Source: Actinophytocola sp036555685 (GTDB lineage Bacteria > Actinomycetota > Actinomycetes > Mycobacteriales > Pseudonocardiaceae). From it: 64,000 bases of DNA. Below the pieces are notes generated by a model. That model searched no databases. It saw only the letters and a list, made by a program, of their open reading frames with translations, and had not been told where the DNA came from. Numbering within the stretch: the stretch's first letter is position 1; every line of letters begins with the position of its first letter. The stretch is taken from assembly GCF_036555685.1 (NCBI RefSeq), contig NZ_DATBKY010000316.1, positions 1 to 64,000 of the forward strand. Reading direction: 5' to 3'. Below are positions 8,920-17,156 of this stretch, piece after piece. The position numbers and the translations under genes were made by a program.

Positions 8920-9798
8920 TCAGCGCCGGCCGAGTGCGTGGCGCACCAGCGCGCGCATACCGGCGCCCTGGCGCACGGCCCGCGGCAGCATCGTCAGCGC
9001 GAAGATCCGCGAGGACACGTGCCGCCGCGCGACCCGGGCCGCGCGCGGCCAGCCGTGGCGAGTGAGCCGGTCGGCGGTGGCGGCGAAGAACTCGCCCGCC
9101 TCGGTGAAGCGGGAGCCGTCGAAGGCGGTCGCCGACGACTCGCTCGCGCCGTGCCGCCGGTACTCGAAGCACGGCGTGTCGTCGACGACGAGCCGCACGC
9201 CGCGCAGGACCAGCTCCATGAGCAGCGCGAGGTCCTGGATCACCCGCAGGTCGCGCCGGAAGCGGACCGAGGTGAGCACGTCGGCCCGCCAGGCGAGCGA
9301 GGGGAAGTAGAGCCAGTCGCCGCGCAGCAGGCTGACCGCGAGGTCCTCGCCGCCGAGCGTGACCCGGCCGCGCGGCGCGTAGATCCGGCGCTTGACCTCG
9401 TCGACAAGGGTGCGGGCCGGCCTTCCGTCCGGGCCGATGACGCGCACGCCGGGCTGGATGATGCCGGCCTCGGGGTCCGCGGCGTGGGCGGCGCGGACCG
9501 TGCGCACGTAGTTCGGCAGCATCCGGTCGTCGCAGCCCATCAGCACGGCGAGGTCGAGCTCGACGAGGTCGAGGCAGCGGTTGAAGTTGCCGGTGAGGCC
9601 GAGGTTCCGCGGGTTGCGCAGGTAGCGGACGCGCTCGTCGTCGACCGTCGCGAACCAGGGGCGGACGTCCTCGGCGCCGCCGTCGTCGACGACGGTGAGC
9701 CGCCAGTTCGGGTCGTCCTGGGCGAGCACGCTGGTCACGGCCTCGCGCAGGAGAGCCGCGTCGCCGTAGAACGGGACCAGGACGTCGACGGTGGTCAA
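8920..9798 (-). CDS. Family 2 glycosyltransferase
   Basis: About 292 residues with a GT2 GT-A domain: VDVLVPFYGDAALLREAVTS at the N-terminus, TVVDDGG, the NLGLTGNFNRCLD acceptor/donor region, and LMGCDDRMLP carrying the metal-binding DXD-like motif. The product sugar is unknown. TTG 9798 is the likely start: it overlaps the TGA of the upstream DUF2304 gene (9795-9797), a typical translational coupling, and VDVLVPFYG follows directly. It is the last gene of a three-gene minus-strand operon (10936 to 8920) and next to a putative flippase, which suggests a role in assembling or modifying an envelope polysaccharide. Confidence 0.85.
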   Translation of the reverse strand: MTTVDVLVPFYGDAALLREAVTSVLAQDDPNWRLTVVDDGGAEDVRPWFATVDDERVRYLRNPRNLGLTGNFNRCLDLVELDLAVLMGCDDRMLPNYVRTVRAAHAADPEAGIIQPGVRVIGPDGRPARTLVDEVKRRIYAPRGRVTLGGEDLAVSLLRGDWLYFPSLAWRADVLTSVRFRRDLRVIQDLALLMELVLRGVRLVVDDTPCFEYRRHGASESSATAFDGSRFTEAGEFFAATADRLTRHGWPRAARVARRHVSSRIFALTMLPRAVRQGAGMRALVRHALGRR

Positions 9799-10169
9799 TC
9801 CGTGTTGTCCTGGGCGAGCTTCTCCTGCTTGAGCTCGGCGACGTCGAGCCGCAGGATCGCCACGTCCTCGGCGAGCTTGCGGGTCTCGTTCTCCAGCCGC
9901 GACGCCTCCCACGACAGGTGGAGCACGACGCCGACGAGGAACAGGATCGCCACGAAGAACAGCAGGTTCGTCGGCACGGCCACGCCGAGCGCGGACGCGA
10001 TGCGGGTGAGCAGCGCGGGGAACGCGGTGAAGATCACCAGCACGACGCCGACGATCAGCCACAGGACCGCGTATTTCTCCTTGAGCTGGCGGCGGCGCAG
10101 CAACTCGACGATGCCGGCGAGCACGAGCACGCTCCCGATCAGCGCGATCAGGTAGTTGTTCTCCGTCAC
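9795..10169 (-). CDS. DUF2304 small membrane protein
   Basis: 124 residues: three hydrophobic helices (about 6-24, 34-53, 68-88) followed by a charged coiled coil (about 90-120, SRLENETRKLAEDVAILRLD). This is the DUF2304 family, commonly found beside dolichyl-phosphate-mannose-synthase-like GT2 enzymes. GTG 10169 overlaps the TGA of the upstream glycosyltransferase in a GTGA arrangement, and its own TGA overlaps the TTG of the next gene. The tight coupling suggests the three proteins form a membrane-bound lipid-phosphate-sugar synthase complex; DUF2304 probably anchors or regulates the transferase. That complex is an inference. Confidence 0.85.
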   Translation of the reverse strand: MTENNYLIALIGSVLVLAGIVELLRRRQLKEKYAVLWLIVGVVLVIFTAFPALLTRIASALGVAVPTNLLFFVAILFLVGVVLHLSWEASRLENETRKLAEDVAILRLDVAELKQEKLAQDNTD

Positions 10170-10936
10170 GGCACGCCTTCCTCGACCGCCGGGCGCAGCT
10201 GCGGCACGGGCACCGGGGTGATGTCCCAGCGCCGGATGAGCGCGAGCACCAGGGCCATGGCGGCCCGGCCGAGGTAGATCGCCGACTTGACCGGGCGGTG
10301 GCTCGGCTCGCCGCCGCGGCGCGGGCGCATGCGGGCCGGCACCTGCGTCACCGCGCAGCCCGCCCGTGCCGCGATGACGAGCGACTCGACGGTGTCGCCG
10401 AGGTACTCGTCGGGGTAGTGCTCGGCGAACAGCGGCAGCGCCTGGCCGCCGGTGGCCTTGAAGCCGGAGGTGGCGTCGGTGATCCGCGTGTTCGTCAGGC
10501 GGGACAGCACCTTGGAGAGCAGGACCATGGCCCACCGGCGCGGGCCGCTCACCCGGTAGCCGTCCTGCTGCTCGCAGAACCGGGCGCCGATGACGACCTC
10601 GGCCTGGCCGAGCTCGTCCAGCAGCGCCGGGACCTGCTTCGGGTCGTGCTGGCCGTCCGCGTCGACCTGGACGGCGGCGTCGTAGCCGTTGCGGACGGCG
10701 TAGCGGAAGCCCGCTCGCATCGCGCCGCCCACGCCGAGCCGGAACGGCAGGACCAGCACGCGGGCCCCGGCCCGGCGCGCGATGTGAACCGTGCGGTCCG
10801 TGGAGCCGTCACTCACTACGAGGACCGGGATTTCCGGCATCACGCCGCGGATCTCGCGCACGGTCTCACCGACCGTCTGCTCCTCGTTCCAGGCCGGAAC
10901 GACGATCAGCGGGCGTAGGACGGGCGAGGCGGACAC
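10166..10936 (-). CDS. Family 2 glycosyltransferase, dolichyl-phosphate mannose synthase-like
   Basis: 256 residues with a polyprenyl-phosphate glycosyltransferase core: LIVVPAWNEEQTVGETV (about 8-24), VLVVSDGSTDRT, the QVDADGQHDPKQVP metal-binding motif (about 91) and DATSGFKATGG (about 145). Family members move a sugar from a nucleotide donor onto polyprenyl phosphate at the cytoplasmic face. It has no C-terminal membrane helices of its own; the coupled DUF2304 protein likely supplies them. GTG 10936 starts the operon and follows a -10 hexamer TAACCT by six bases, so the mRNA is probably leaderless. Confidence 0.85.
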   Translation of the reverse strand: MSASPVLRPLIVVPAWNEEQTVGETVREIRGVMPEIPVLVVSDGSTDRTVHIARRAGARVLVLPFRLGVGGAMRAGFRYAVRNGYDAAVQVDADGQHDPKQVPALLDELGQAEVVIGARFCEQQDGYRVSGPRRWAMVLLSKVLSRLTNTRITDATSGFKATGGQALPLFAEHYPDEYLGDTVESLVIAARAGCAVTQVPARMRPRRGGEPSHRPVKSAIYLGRAAMALVLALIRRWDITPVPVPQLRPAVEEGVP

Positions 10937-10942
10937 AGGCTT

Positions 10943-10948
10943 AGGTTA
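10943..10948 (-). promoter_or_regulatory. -10 box of the GT2-DUF2304-GT2 operon (leaderless)
   Basis: TAACCT on the minus strand lies six bases before GTG 10936, the spacing expected when transcription starts at the start codon. A TGACCA about 17 bases further upstream may be the -35. Confidence 0.5.
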
Positions 10949-10969
10949 ACTGGTCCAATCACTTTATGG

Positions 10970-12295
10970 TCACTGTTTTATTACATTTTCATCACCGCTG
11001 ACCGGATCGACGCCCTTGGCCGACCGGCCGCTTCTCGATGCCCCGAGCACGCGATACAGCGAGGTCAGCATCACCGCGACGACCAACGCGGAGGCCACCA
11101 GCTGACCCGCCACGCCCGCCCGCAGCGGGTCGCCGGGCAACGCGAGGAGCGCCACGAGCGCCACGGTCCCGGCCGCCCAGGCGAGCGTGACGATCTTGTG
11201 CCGGCCGAGCGCGACGAGCCCCGGCTGCAGCACCTGCGCGACCATCAGGCCGACCGTGCTGACCCCCAGCAGGCCGACGACCGCGCCGGACAGCCGAACC
11301 TCCGCGCCGAAGAGCACCTGCACGGCCCACGGCCCGACGGTGAACGACGCGAGCACGCCGGCGAGCCCGATCGCCGCGACCGCGAGCAGGATCGCCCGCA
11401 GCCGGGCCCGCACGACGCCGAGTTCGCCCCGCGTGGCGGCCCGGGTCAGCGACGGCAGCAGCACGGCCTGGACCGGGGCGAACAGGAAGAGCGGTACCCG
11501 GGCGAGCACGAACGCCGACGCGAACGCGGCCGCGGTGGCGGCGTCCGCGCCGAGGCGCGGGGTCACGACGATCGGCGCGAGGTTCATCGCGAGCAGCATC
11601 AGCAGCGTGCCGCCGACGAGGAACGACAGCGCGCGGGCCATCCGGCCGGCCGACGCGGGCGCCGTCGACTTGCGCACCTCCGGCAGCTCGACCGGGCGGC
11701 GCAGCCACGGCAGGCCGGCCAGCGCGCCGAACGCCGAGCCGGCGGCGAAGGCGATCGCGAAGGTCACCGCGTTCGGCGCCCCGCTCGCGGCGATAACGAT
11801 GCACGGCACGATCCGGGCCACGCCCTCGGCGCCGAGCGTGGCCGCGTAACCGGTGAACCGCTGCCGGCCGCCGACCAGCCCGCGCACTGCGTAGACCGCG
11901 GCGGAGGTGACGACGCTGAGCAGGACCGCGGCGAAGAGCCCCCATTTCCCCGCGAGTGCCTTGTTCGTCAGCACCGGGGAGATCGCGAGCAGGACGGCGA
12001 CGACCCCCACGAGCAACGCACCGGCGAGGATGCTCGCGTTGCGGGTGACCGGCCGGGGGTCGCGGCCGGCGGCGATCTCGGCGCTGACCGAGCGGCTGGT
12101 CTCCTGCTCCAGCGCGGCGAAGATACCCGGACCGATGATGTTGACCAGCAGGTAGAGGCTCGCGGCCGCCGCGGCGTCGGCCGGGGGGAGCGTGTGGCCG
12201 GTCAGCGCGACGAACGCGTAGCCGGCGGCGCCCACGAGCGCGAGGCCGCCGCCGAGGTACAGCGCCGGGCCGAACCGGTCTCGTCCGCCTGCCAC
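10970..12295 (-). CDS. Polysaccharide flippase-like membrane protein (MATE/Wzx superfamily)
   Basis: About 441 residues with 12-14 hydrophobic segments and little soluble sequence. The pattern of paired helices and motifs such as ISPVLTNKALAGKWGLF and AFASAFVLARVPLFLFAPVQAVLLPSL matches lipopolysaccharide-biosynthesis/flippase proteins of the MOP superfamily, which move lipid-linked glycans across the membrane. It sits upstream of and co-directional with the GT2 operon, so it may export that product. GTG 12295 is chosen because an ATG 16 codons upstream (12343) would run into the divergent promoter of the lhgO gene; the start remains uncertain. The last codons are A/T-rich. Confidence 0.72.
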   Translation of the reverse strand: MAGGRDRFGPALYLGGGLALVGAAGYAFVALTGHTLPPADAAAAASLYLLVNIIGPGIFAALEQETSRSVSAEIAAGRDPRPVTRNASILAGALLVGVVAVLLAISPVLTNKALAGKWGLFAAVLLSVVTSAAVYAVRGLVGGRQRFTGYAATLGAEGVARIVPCIVIAASGAPNAVTFAIAFAAGSAFGALAGLPWLRRPVELPEVRKSTAPASAGRMARALSFLVGGTLLMLLAMNLAPIVVTPRLGADAATAAAFASAFVLARVPLFLFAPVQAVLLPSLTRAATRGELGVVRARLRAILLAVAAIGLAGVLASFTVGPWAVQVLFGAEVRLSGAVVGLLGVSTVGLMVAQVLQPGLVALGRHKIVTLAWAAGTVALVALLALPGDPLRAGVAGQLVASALVVAVMLTSLYRVLGASRSGRSAKGVDPVSGDENVIKQ

Positions 12296-12344
12296 CCGGC
12301 CACCGTAACCAGGCGCGTATGGCCGGCGATCGATCAACCGCAAG

Positions 12345-12350
12345 TAGGGT
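12345..12350 (+). promoter_or_regulatory. -10 box of lhgO (leaderless)
   Basis: TAGGGT lies seven bases before GTG 12358, which begins the conserved N-terminus of the oxidase. No Shine-Dalgarno sequence is present, consistent with a leaderless transcript. Confidence 0.5.
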
Positions 12351-12357
12351 CGGGTTC

Positions 12358-13539
12358 GTGCGACATGTAGCGGTGGTTGGTGGCGGGATCCTCGGGCTGG
12401 CCGTGGCGCGGGAGCTGACCGCGCGCGGCGACCACGTGACGGTGATCGAGAAGGAGGACCACTGGGCCGGGCACCAGACCGGGCACAACTCGAACGTCGT
12501 ACACGCGGGCCTCTACTACGCGCCCGGCTCCTTCAAGGCGCGGATGTCGGTGGCCGGCAATCGGTCCATCGTGGACTTCGCGCGTGCGCACGACGTCCGC
12601 GTCGAGGTGTGCGGCAAGCTCGTGGTCGCCACCGAGGAGGCGGAGCTGCCGCGGCTGCACGCCCTCGCCGAGCGCGCGGAGGCGAACGGGGTGCCGGCGA
12701 AGCTGATCTCCCCGGCGGAGGCGCACGCGTACGAGCCGGAGGTGGCCTGCGTCGGCGCGCTGCGCGTGGAGTCGACCGGCATCATCGACTTCCCCGCGAT
12801 CTGTGCGGCTCTCGTCCGGTCGCTGTCGTCGGCCGACCTGCGGCTGTCCACGCCCGCCCTCGGCATCCGGCCGGGCTCGCACGGCGGCGTGGAGATCGCG
12901 ACGGGGACGGACATCGTGCGGGCGGACGCGCTGGTCAACTGCGCCGGCCTGCACAGCGACCGCGTGGCGCGGCTGGCCGGTGTCACGCCGCGGGCGCGGA
13001 TCGTCCCGTTCCGGGGCGAGTACTTCACGCTGCGGCCGGAGTCGGCGCACCTCGTGCGGGGCCTGATCTACCCGGTGCCGGACCCGTCGCTGCCGTTCCT
13101 GGGCGTGCACCTGACCCGCATGCTGGACGGCAGCGTGCACGCCGGCCCGAACGCGGTGCTGGCGCTGCGTCGCGAAGGCTACCGCTGGCGCGACGTGTCG
13201 CTCGCGGACTTCGCGGAGACGCTGCGCTTTCCGGGGCTGTGGCGCCTGGCCCGCCACTACCCGCGCACAGCGGTCGACGAGGTCCTGCGGTCCCTGTCGA
13301 GGCGCCGCTTCGCGCGCTCGCTGGCGCGCCTGGTCCCGGCCGTCGGCCGCGAGGACCTGGTGCGCGCGCACGCGGGCGTGCGGGCGCAGGCCCTGCTTCC
13401 GGACGGCACGCTGGTGCAGGACTTCCTGATCGAGACCGCCCCGAACCAGGTGCACGTCCTGAACGCCCCCTCCCCCGCGGCGACCTGCTGCCTGGAGATC
13501 GCCAAGTACGTGGCCGACCAGGTATCCACAACCGGCTGA
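12358..13539 (+). CDS. lhgO: L-2-hydroxyglutarate oxidase
   Basis: 393 residues of the DAO-type FAD-dependent oxidase fold. The Rossmann motif VVGGGILGLAVAREL opens the protein; EKEDHWAGHQTGHNSNVVHAGLYY is the LhgO signature, GVHLTRMLDGSVHAGPNAVLAL and the C-terminal HVLNAPSPAATCCLEI are conserved too. The enzyme oxidises L-2-hydroxyglutarate to 2-oxoglutarate, passing electrons to oxygen or the quinone pool, and thereby removes a side product of central metabolism. GTG 12358 is favoured over upstream ATG 12319 because homology begins here and a TAGGGT -10 sits seven bases upstream. Divergent from the flippase gene. Confidence 0.9.
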   Translation: MRHVAVVGGGILGLAVARELTARGDHVTVIEKEDHWAGHQTGHNSNVVHAGLYYAPGSFKARMSVAGNRSIVDFARAHDVRVEVCGKLVVATEEAELPRLHALAERAEANGVPAKLISPAEAHAYEPEVACVGALRVESTGIIDFPAICAALVRSLSSADLRLSTPALGIRPGSHGGVEIATGTDIVRADALVNCAGLHSDRVARLAGVTPRARIVPFRGEYFTLRPESAHLVRGLIYPVPDPSLPFLGVHLTRMLDGSVHAGPNAVLALRREGYRWRDVSLADFAETLRFPGLWRLARHYPRTAVDEVLRSLSRRRFARSLARLVPAVGREDLVRAHAGVRAQALLPDGTLVQDFLIETAPNQVHVLNAPSPAATCCLEIAKYVADQVSTTG

Positions 13540-13632
13540 CCTGTCCACAGCAACCCGCTGACACGCCTTTTCGTCAGCCCCCACCGGTAGAATTGATGTC
13601 GGGGCGGTCCCCCGGAGAGGGTGGGGGCCGTG
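13524..13632 (+). repeat. Intergenic promoter-hairpin cassette, copy B
   Basis: Starts inside the last codons of lhgO and runs to the gap before the sigma-factor gene. ATCCACAA (13524-13531), CTGTCCACAGC (13541-13551), 36 bases, TAGAAT (13588-13593, a good -10), then a hairpin CCCCC/GGGGG (13609-13613 with 13623-13627) around the loop GGAGAGGGT, followed two bases later by GTG (13630). The layout repeats copy A at 851-955, including exactly 36 bases between the box and the -10. The reading frame opened by this GTG runs antisense into the sigma-factor gene and is not convincing as protein. Confidence 0.6.
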
Positions 13633-13672
13633 GATTCACGGGTACGCGCGCGCGGATAGAACTGTGCCCGGC

Positions 13673-14899
13673 TCAGTCCAGTTCGGACAGTCGGCGGCGG
13701 GTGTGGTCCGCCGTCGCGGTGTTCATCTCCAGGGTCAGTGCCTGCTCGTACGCGTCCCGGGCTTCCGGCACGCGATCCAGGCGGCGCAGCAACTCCGCGC
13801 GGGTCGCGTGCCACCACGGGTACGCCGCCAGGCCCTCGATCGCGTCCACGAGGAGCAGGCCCGCCCCGGGACCGTCGCGTTCGGACACCGCGACCGCGCG
13901 GTTGAGGCGTGTCACCGGCGTGTCCTCCACGGCGAGCAGCACGTCGTACCACGACACGACCGCCGCCCAGTTGGTCTCCGCGTAGCTCGGCGCGAGCGCG
14001 TGGCACGCCGCGATCGCCGCCTGCACCACGTACGAGTTCGGCTCCGACGGCGTCCGGCGCAGCGCCCGGCCGACGAGCTCCACGCCCTCCTTGATCGACG
14101 CCGCGTGCCACCGCGACCGGTTCTGGTCCGCGAGCAGCACCGGCTGCCCGGCCGCATCGAGCCGGGCGTCGCGGCGGGAGTCGTGCAGCAGCAACAACGA
14201 CAGCAGGCCCAGCACCGTCGGCTCGTCCGGCATCAGGTCGGCGAGCAGGCGCGCCAGCCGCAGCGCCTCGGCGGTCAGGGCGAGCCGGACCAGCGCGTCG
14301 CCGGACCCGGCCGCGTATCCCTCGTTGAAGATCAGGTACACGGTCGCCGCGACGCCCGCGAGCCGGGCCGGCAGCTCCTCGTCCGCCGGTACCCGGTACG
14401 GGATCCGCGCCCGCGCGATCTTCTGCTTCGCCCGCGTGAGCCGCTTCGCCATCGTCGCCTCCGGCACCAGCAGCGCCCGCGCGACCTCGGCCGTCGACAG
14501 CCCGCCGAGTGTTCGCAGGGCGAGCGCCACCTGGGTCTCGACGGCCAGCGCCGGGTGGCAGCAGGTGAACACGAGCCGGAGCAGGTCGTCGGGGTCGGGC
14601 TCGGCGTCGGCGATCCCCGTGCCGATCCCCGTGTCGATCACTCCCTCCGCCTCCTTGCCGGCGCGGCGGGCCTCGCGACGCAGGATGTCGATCGCCCGGT
14701 GCTTCGCCGTGACCAGCAGCCAGCCGCGCGGGTTGTCCGGCACGCCGTCCGCCGGCCACGTCTGCAAGGCCCGCACGACCGCGTCCTGCGTGGCGTCCTC
14801 GGCGACGTCGACGCTGCCGGTGACGCGGATCAGCGTGGCGAGTACCCGGGCACCCTCGTCCCGGACCAGCCGCGCGACCGCGTCACCGGCGCCGGTCAT
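13673..14899 (-). CDS. ECF42-type RNA polymerase sigma factor
   Basis: 408 residues. Sigma2 region about 10-75 (DVAEDATQDAVVRALQTWP, then NPRGWLLVTAKHRAIDILRR), sigma4 about 110-170 (RTLGGLSTAEVARALLVPEATMAKRLTRAKQKI), and a long C-terminal helical extension with IFNEGYAAG and LPDEPTVLGLLSLLLLHDSRRDAR-like blocks that characterises ECF42 (SigJ-like, DUF6596-containing) factors. No anti-sigma factor is needed in this group; the extension and the DGPF partner are thought to control it. ATG 14899 shares one base with the TGA of the DGPF gene (TGATG), so the two are translated as a unit. Target genes unknown. Confidence 0.88.
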   Translation of the reverse strand: MTGAGDAVARLVRDEGARVLATLIRVTGSVDVAEDATQDAVVRALQTWPADGVPDNPRGWLLVTAKHRAIDILRREARRAGKEAEGVIDTGIGTGIADAEPDPDDLLRLVFTCCHPALAVETQVALALRTLGGLSTAEVARALLVPEATMAKRLTRAKQKIARARIPYRVPADEELPARLAGVAATVYLIFNEGYAAGSGDALVRLALTAEALRLARLLADLMPDEPTVLGLLSLLLLHDSRRDARLDAAGQPVLLADQNRSRWHAASIKEGVELVGRALRRTPSEPNSYVVQAAIAACHALAPSYAETNWAAVVSWYDVLLAVEDTPVTRLNRAVAVSERDGPGAGLLLVDAIEGLAAYPWWHATRAELLRRLDRVPEARDAYEQALTLEMNTATADHTRRRLSELD

Positions 14900-15246
14900 C
14901 AGCCGAACTCGATGATCGGGCGCACCTCGACCGCGCCGTTCCACGCGGCCGGGAGCTTCGCGGCGACCGCGACGGCCTCGTCGAGGTCCGCGCACTCCAG
15001 CAGGTAGTAGCCGGTCAGCGCCTCCTTGGTCTCGGCGTAGGGCCCGTCGGTGGTCAGGACGTCGCCGCCCTTGCCGCCCTTCACCCGGACCGTCGTCGCG
15101 GTGGCCGTCGGGTAGAGCGCCTTGCCGCCCTGGACCACGGCGCCGGCGGCGGCCATGAACTCGCGGTACTCGGCGAGCTCCGCGGCCTGCGCCGGCTCGG
15201 TCCAGTCGACGTCTGCGGTGTAGGTGAGAGCGAGGTAGCTGGGCAT
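14899..15246 (-). CDS. YCII-related DGPF-domain protein
   Basis: 115 residues starting MPSYLALTYTADVDW, with the conserved TDGPYAETKEALTGYYLLECADLDEAVAVAAKLP segment that names the DGPF (PCD6/YCII-like) family and ends with RPIIEFG. These small ferredoxin-fold proteins are the usual partners of ECF42 sigma factors. ATG 15246 has AGGGAG nine bases upstream and the gene runs directly into the sigma-factor start. It probably modulates that sigma factor or acts on its signal; the chemistry is unknown. Confidence 0.9.
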   Translation of the reverse strand: MPSYLALTYTADVDWTEPAQAAELAEYREFMAAAGAVVQGGKALYPTATATTVRVKGGKGGDVLTTDGPYAETKEALTGYYLLECADLDEAVAVAAKLPAAWNGAVEVRPIIEFG

Positions 15247-15330
15247 TTCGGTGCTCCCTGTGGGTCCGGCCGGCGCGGGTCCGCCGGCATCCACGATAAG
15301 GACGAACGGCGGGACGCCGAGATGGACAGC

Positions 15331-16056
15331 TCAGCCGGGAACGCCGCCGATCGCCACCGCGACGATGAACCCGGCAGTCGTGACGAGTGCGGTGACCGGG
15401 CCGCCCTCGTCGTGTGCCTCGGGCAGCATCGTCGAGGCGACCATCGTCAACACGGCGCCGGCCGCGAACCCGCGGATCGCGCCGACGAACTCCGGCGGCG
15501 CGCCCGCGACGATCAGGTAGCCGAGGCCCGCCGCGACCGCGGACACCACCGCGATGATCACCCAGAGTCCGACGATCCGGCGCGCGGAACGGCCGGACCG
15601 CCGCAGCCCGGCCGACGACGACATCGACTCGGGGATGTTCGACAGGAACACCGCGAGCACGAACGCGATGCTGACGCCGCCCGCGTCGGTCAGCGTGGAG
15701 CCGATCGCCATGGACTCCGGGATCCCGTCCAGCGCCGCACCCGCGACGATCACCATCGCGGCCGCCGCGGGTGCCGCGGTGGCTCGCCGGCGCCGGGGTG
15801 CCCCGCGTCGGCTGAGCACGACGTCGAAGCCGAAGAACACCAGCGCCCCGACGGCCATCGCGACTCCGGTCACGACCCCCGCCGCCGGCCACGCCTCGGC
15901 GACGAGCTCGAACGAGACCGCGCTGATCAGCACGCCCGAGCCGAACGCCATGACGAGCGCGATCGCCCGCGGCGACCAGGTCCGCAGGAGCGCCAGCACG
16001 CCGCCGAGCACGAGCGACGCGCCGCCGACGAGCCCCCACAACGCCGATTCGATCAC
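15331..16056 (-). CDS. ZIP-like metal transporter with altered metal-site motifs
   Basis: 241 residues with about eight membrane helices in the ZIP pattern and a basic loop near residue 85-93 (SRRGAPRRRR). The two signature helices read LDGIPESMAIG (about 110) and LSNIPESMSSS (about 146). In typical ZIP/GufA transporters these positions carry histidines (HNxPEG and HE-type motifs), so the classical binuclear metal site is changed. It could move another divalent ion or be non-transporting. GTG 16056 overlaps the TGA of the upstream EamA gene (GTGA), so both come from one transcript. Confidence 0.78.
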   Translation of the reverse strand: MIESALWGLVGGASLVLGGVLALLRTWSPRAIALVMAFGSGVLISAVSFELVAEAWPAAGVVTGVAMAVGALVFFGFDVVLSRRGAPRRRRATAAPAAAAMVIVAGAALDGIPESMAIGSTLTDAGGVSIAFVLAVFLSNIPESMSSSAGLRRSGRSARRIVGLWVIIAVVSAVAAGLGYLIVAGAPPEFVGAIRGFAAGAVLTMVASTMLPEAHDEGGPVTALVTTAGFIVAVAIGGVPG

Positions 16057-16955
16057 CGCATCAACGTACGGCGTCCCGGCGCGTAGTACAGCACGAGCGC
16101 GCCGGCGATCAGCAGCGCGCCGCCGATCCCCGCCATGGTGAGCCGCTCGCCGTGGAAGGCGACCGAGAGCAGCGTCGCGGTGAGCGGCTCGAGCACGGTG
16201 GCGAGCGCGGCGGCCGTGGCCCCGGCATGGCGCACGCCGAGGAAGAAGGCGGCGTACGCGAGGGCCGTCGGCACCACGCCCAGGAACCCGACGAGCGCCA
16301 CCACGTGTCCGGTCAGCGACACCGCCATCCCGAACGCCAGCCCGAACGGCGCCAGCAGCACGCCGCCGACCAGCAGGGCGGCCGAGGTGATCGCGCCCTG
16401 CCCGGGGACCGGCCGCTCGGCGAACAGCGCGAGCGCGGCGAATCCGGCGCCGGCCAGCAACGCCATGACAACCCCGGCGGCCGCGTGCCAGGCGTCGACC
16501 CCGGCCGGCCCACCGCAGAGCAACGCGAGACCGGCCACCGAGCCGGCGATCGCGACGAGCGCGCGGCCTTCGGGCAGCCGCCGCGCCCGGTACGTGGTGA
16601 CCGCCGCGACGAAGACCGGCATGCTGCCGGTGGTGATCAAGGTGGCGAGGCTGACCGAGATCTGGGCGATGGACACCTGGTAGGCGGCCTGGCACTCGGC
16701 AAGCAGCGCACCGAGGACCAGCAGCCGGACCGGATGGGCACGCAGGTGCCGCAGGTGCCCGGCGGCCGCGACGGCGGTGACCGCGCACAGGCCGCCGGCG
16801 AGCAGCCGGTAGGTCGCGACGGCGACCGGGTGGAGGTGGCCCGCGGCGGCGAGCAGCGCGCCGGCCAGGCCGCCGGTGCCCGCGAGGACTCCCGCCGTGA
16901 CGAGCATCGCGGACGAGACCCGCGCAGGGCTGATCGATATCGATGAGGTCGACAA
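16053..16955 (-). CDS. EamA/DMT-family transporter
   Basis: About 300 residues with ten hydrophobic helices arranged as two EamA repeats (first half about 15-145, second about 155-290; typical motifs SVAGLALLCGGP and ATVLEPLTATLLSVAFHGERLT). EamA proteins export metabolites such as amino acids or drugs. Its stop overlaps the ZIP-like start. The start is uncertain: TTG 16955 gives the longest plausible protein, with GGGAGCG upstream, while ATG 16907 begins the first helix directly. A possible leader peptide lies at 17018-17104 in the same orientation. Confidence 0.82.
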   Translation of the reverse strand: MSTSSISISPARVSSAMLVTAGVLAGTGGLAGALLAAAGHLHPVAVATYRLLAGGLCAVTAVAAAGHLRHLRAHPVRLLVLGALLAECQAAYQVSIAQISVSLATLITTGSMPVFVAAVTTYRARRLPEGRALVAIAGSVAGLALLCGGPAGVDAWHAAAGVVMALLAGAGFAALALFAERPVPGQGAITSAALLVGGVLLAPFGLAFGMAVSLTGHVVALVGFLGVVPTALAYAAFFLGVRHAGATAAALATVLEPLTATLLSVAFHGERLTMAGIGGALLIAGALVLYYAPGRRTLMR

Positions 16956-17017
16956 GGGGAACGCTCCCGAGGCGTCGAAGAGATGTGGCGTCTTCGTCCG
17001 CGGGGCGCGCCCGGTGA

Positions 17018-17104
17018 TCAGCGGGCGTGATCGTGGATCACACCGCCGGCGGCACCCCGCTCAGCCGGCGGGGGCGGCGAGGTGATCAGGCACGGTCGGC
17101 GCAT
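17018..17104 (-). CDS. Possible 28-residue leader peptide upstream of EamA
   Basis: ATG 17104 is preceded by TAGCGT (plus-strand 17111-17116) at exactly six bases, the leaderless promoter spacing seen in many genes of this window. The frame encodes MRRPCLITSPPPP followed by ERGAAGGVIHDHAR, with a run of four prolines. It ends 62 bases before the EamA start. Around its end, GTGATC and GATCAC (plus repeated TGATCA) could form alternative stems. This would fit a translation-coupled attenuator; the effector is not evident, and chance occurrence cannot be excluded. Confidence 0.4.
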   Translation of the reverse strand: MRRPCLITSPPPPAERGAAGGVIHDHAR

Positions 17105-17156
17105 GCCGCGACGCTACGTCGCGACCGCCGTCGCACGCGACCGGATTACGTGCGGG

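Noticed and set aside
10941..10960. TTAGGTTA as a possible iron box
   Set aside because: Only the left half matches the DtxR/IdeR consensus; the hexamer is better explained as the -10 of the glycosyltransferase operon.
13673..16039. Single 788-codon minus-strand frame
   Set aside because: Only its 3' half is real (the ECF42 sigma factor from 14899); the upstream part is antisense or out of frame to the DGPF and ZIP genes.
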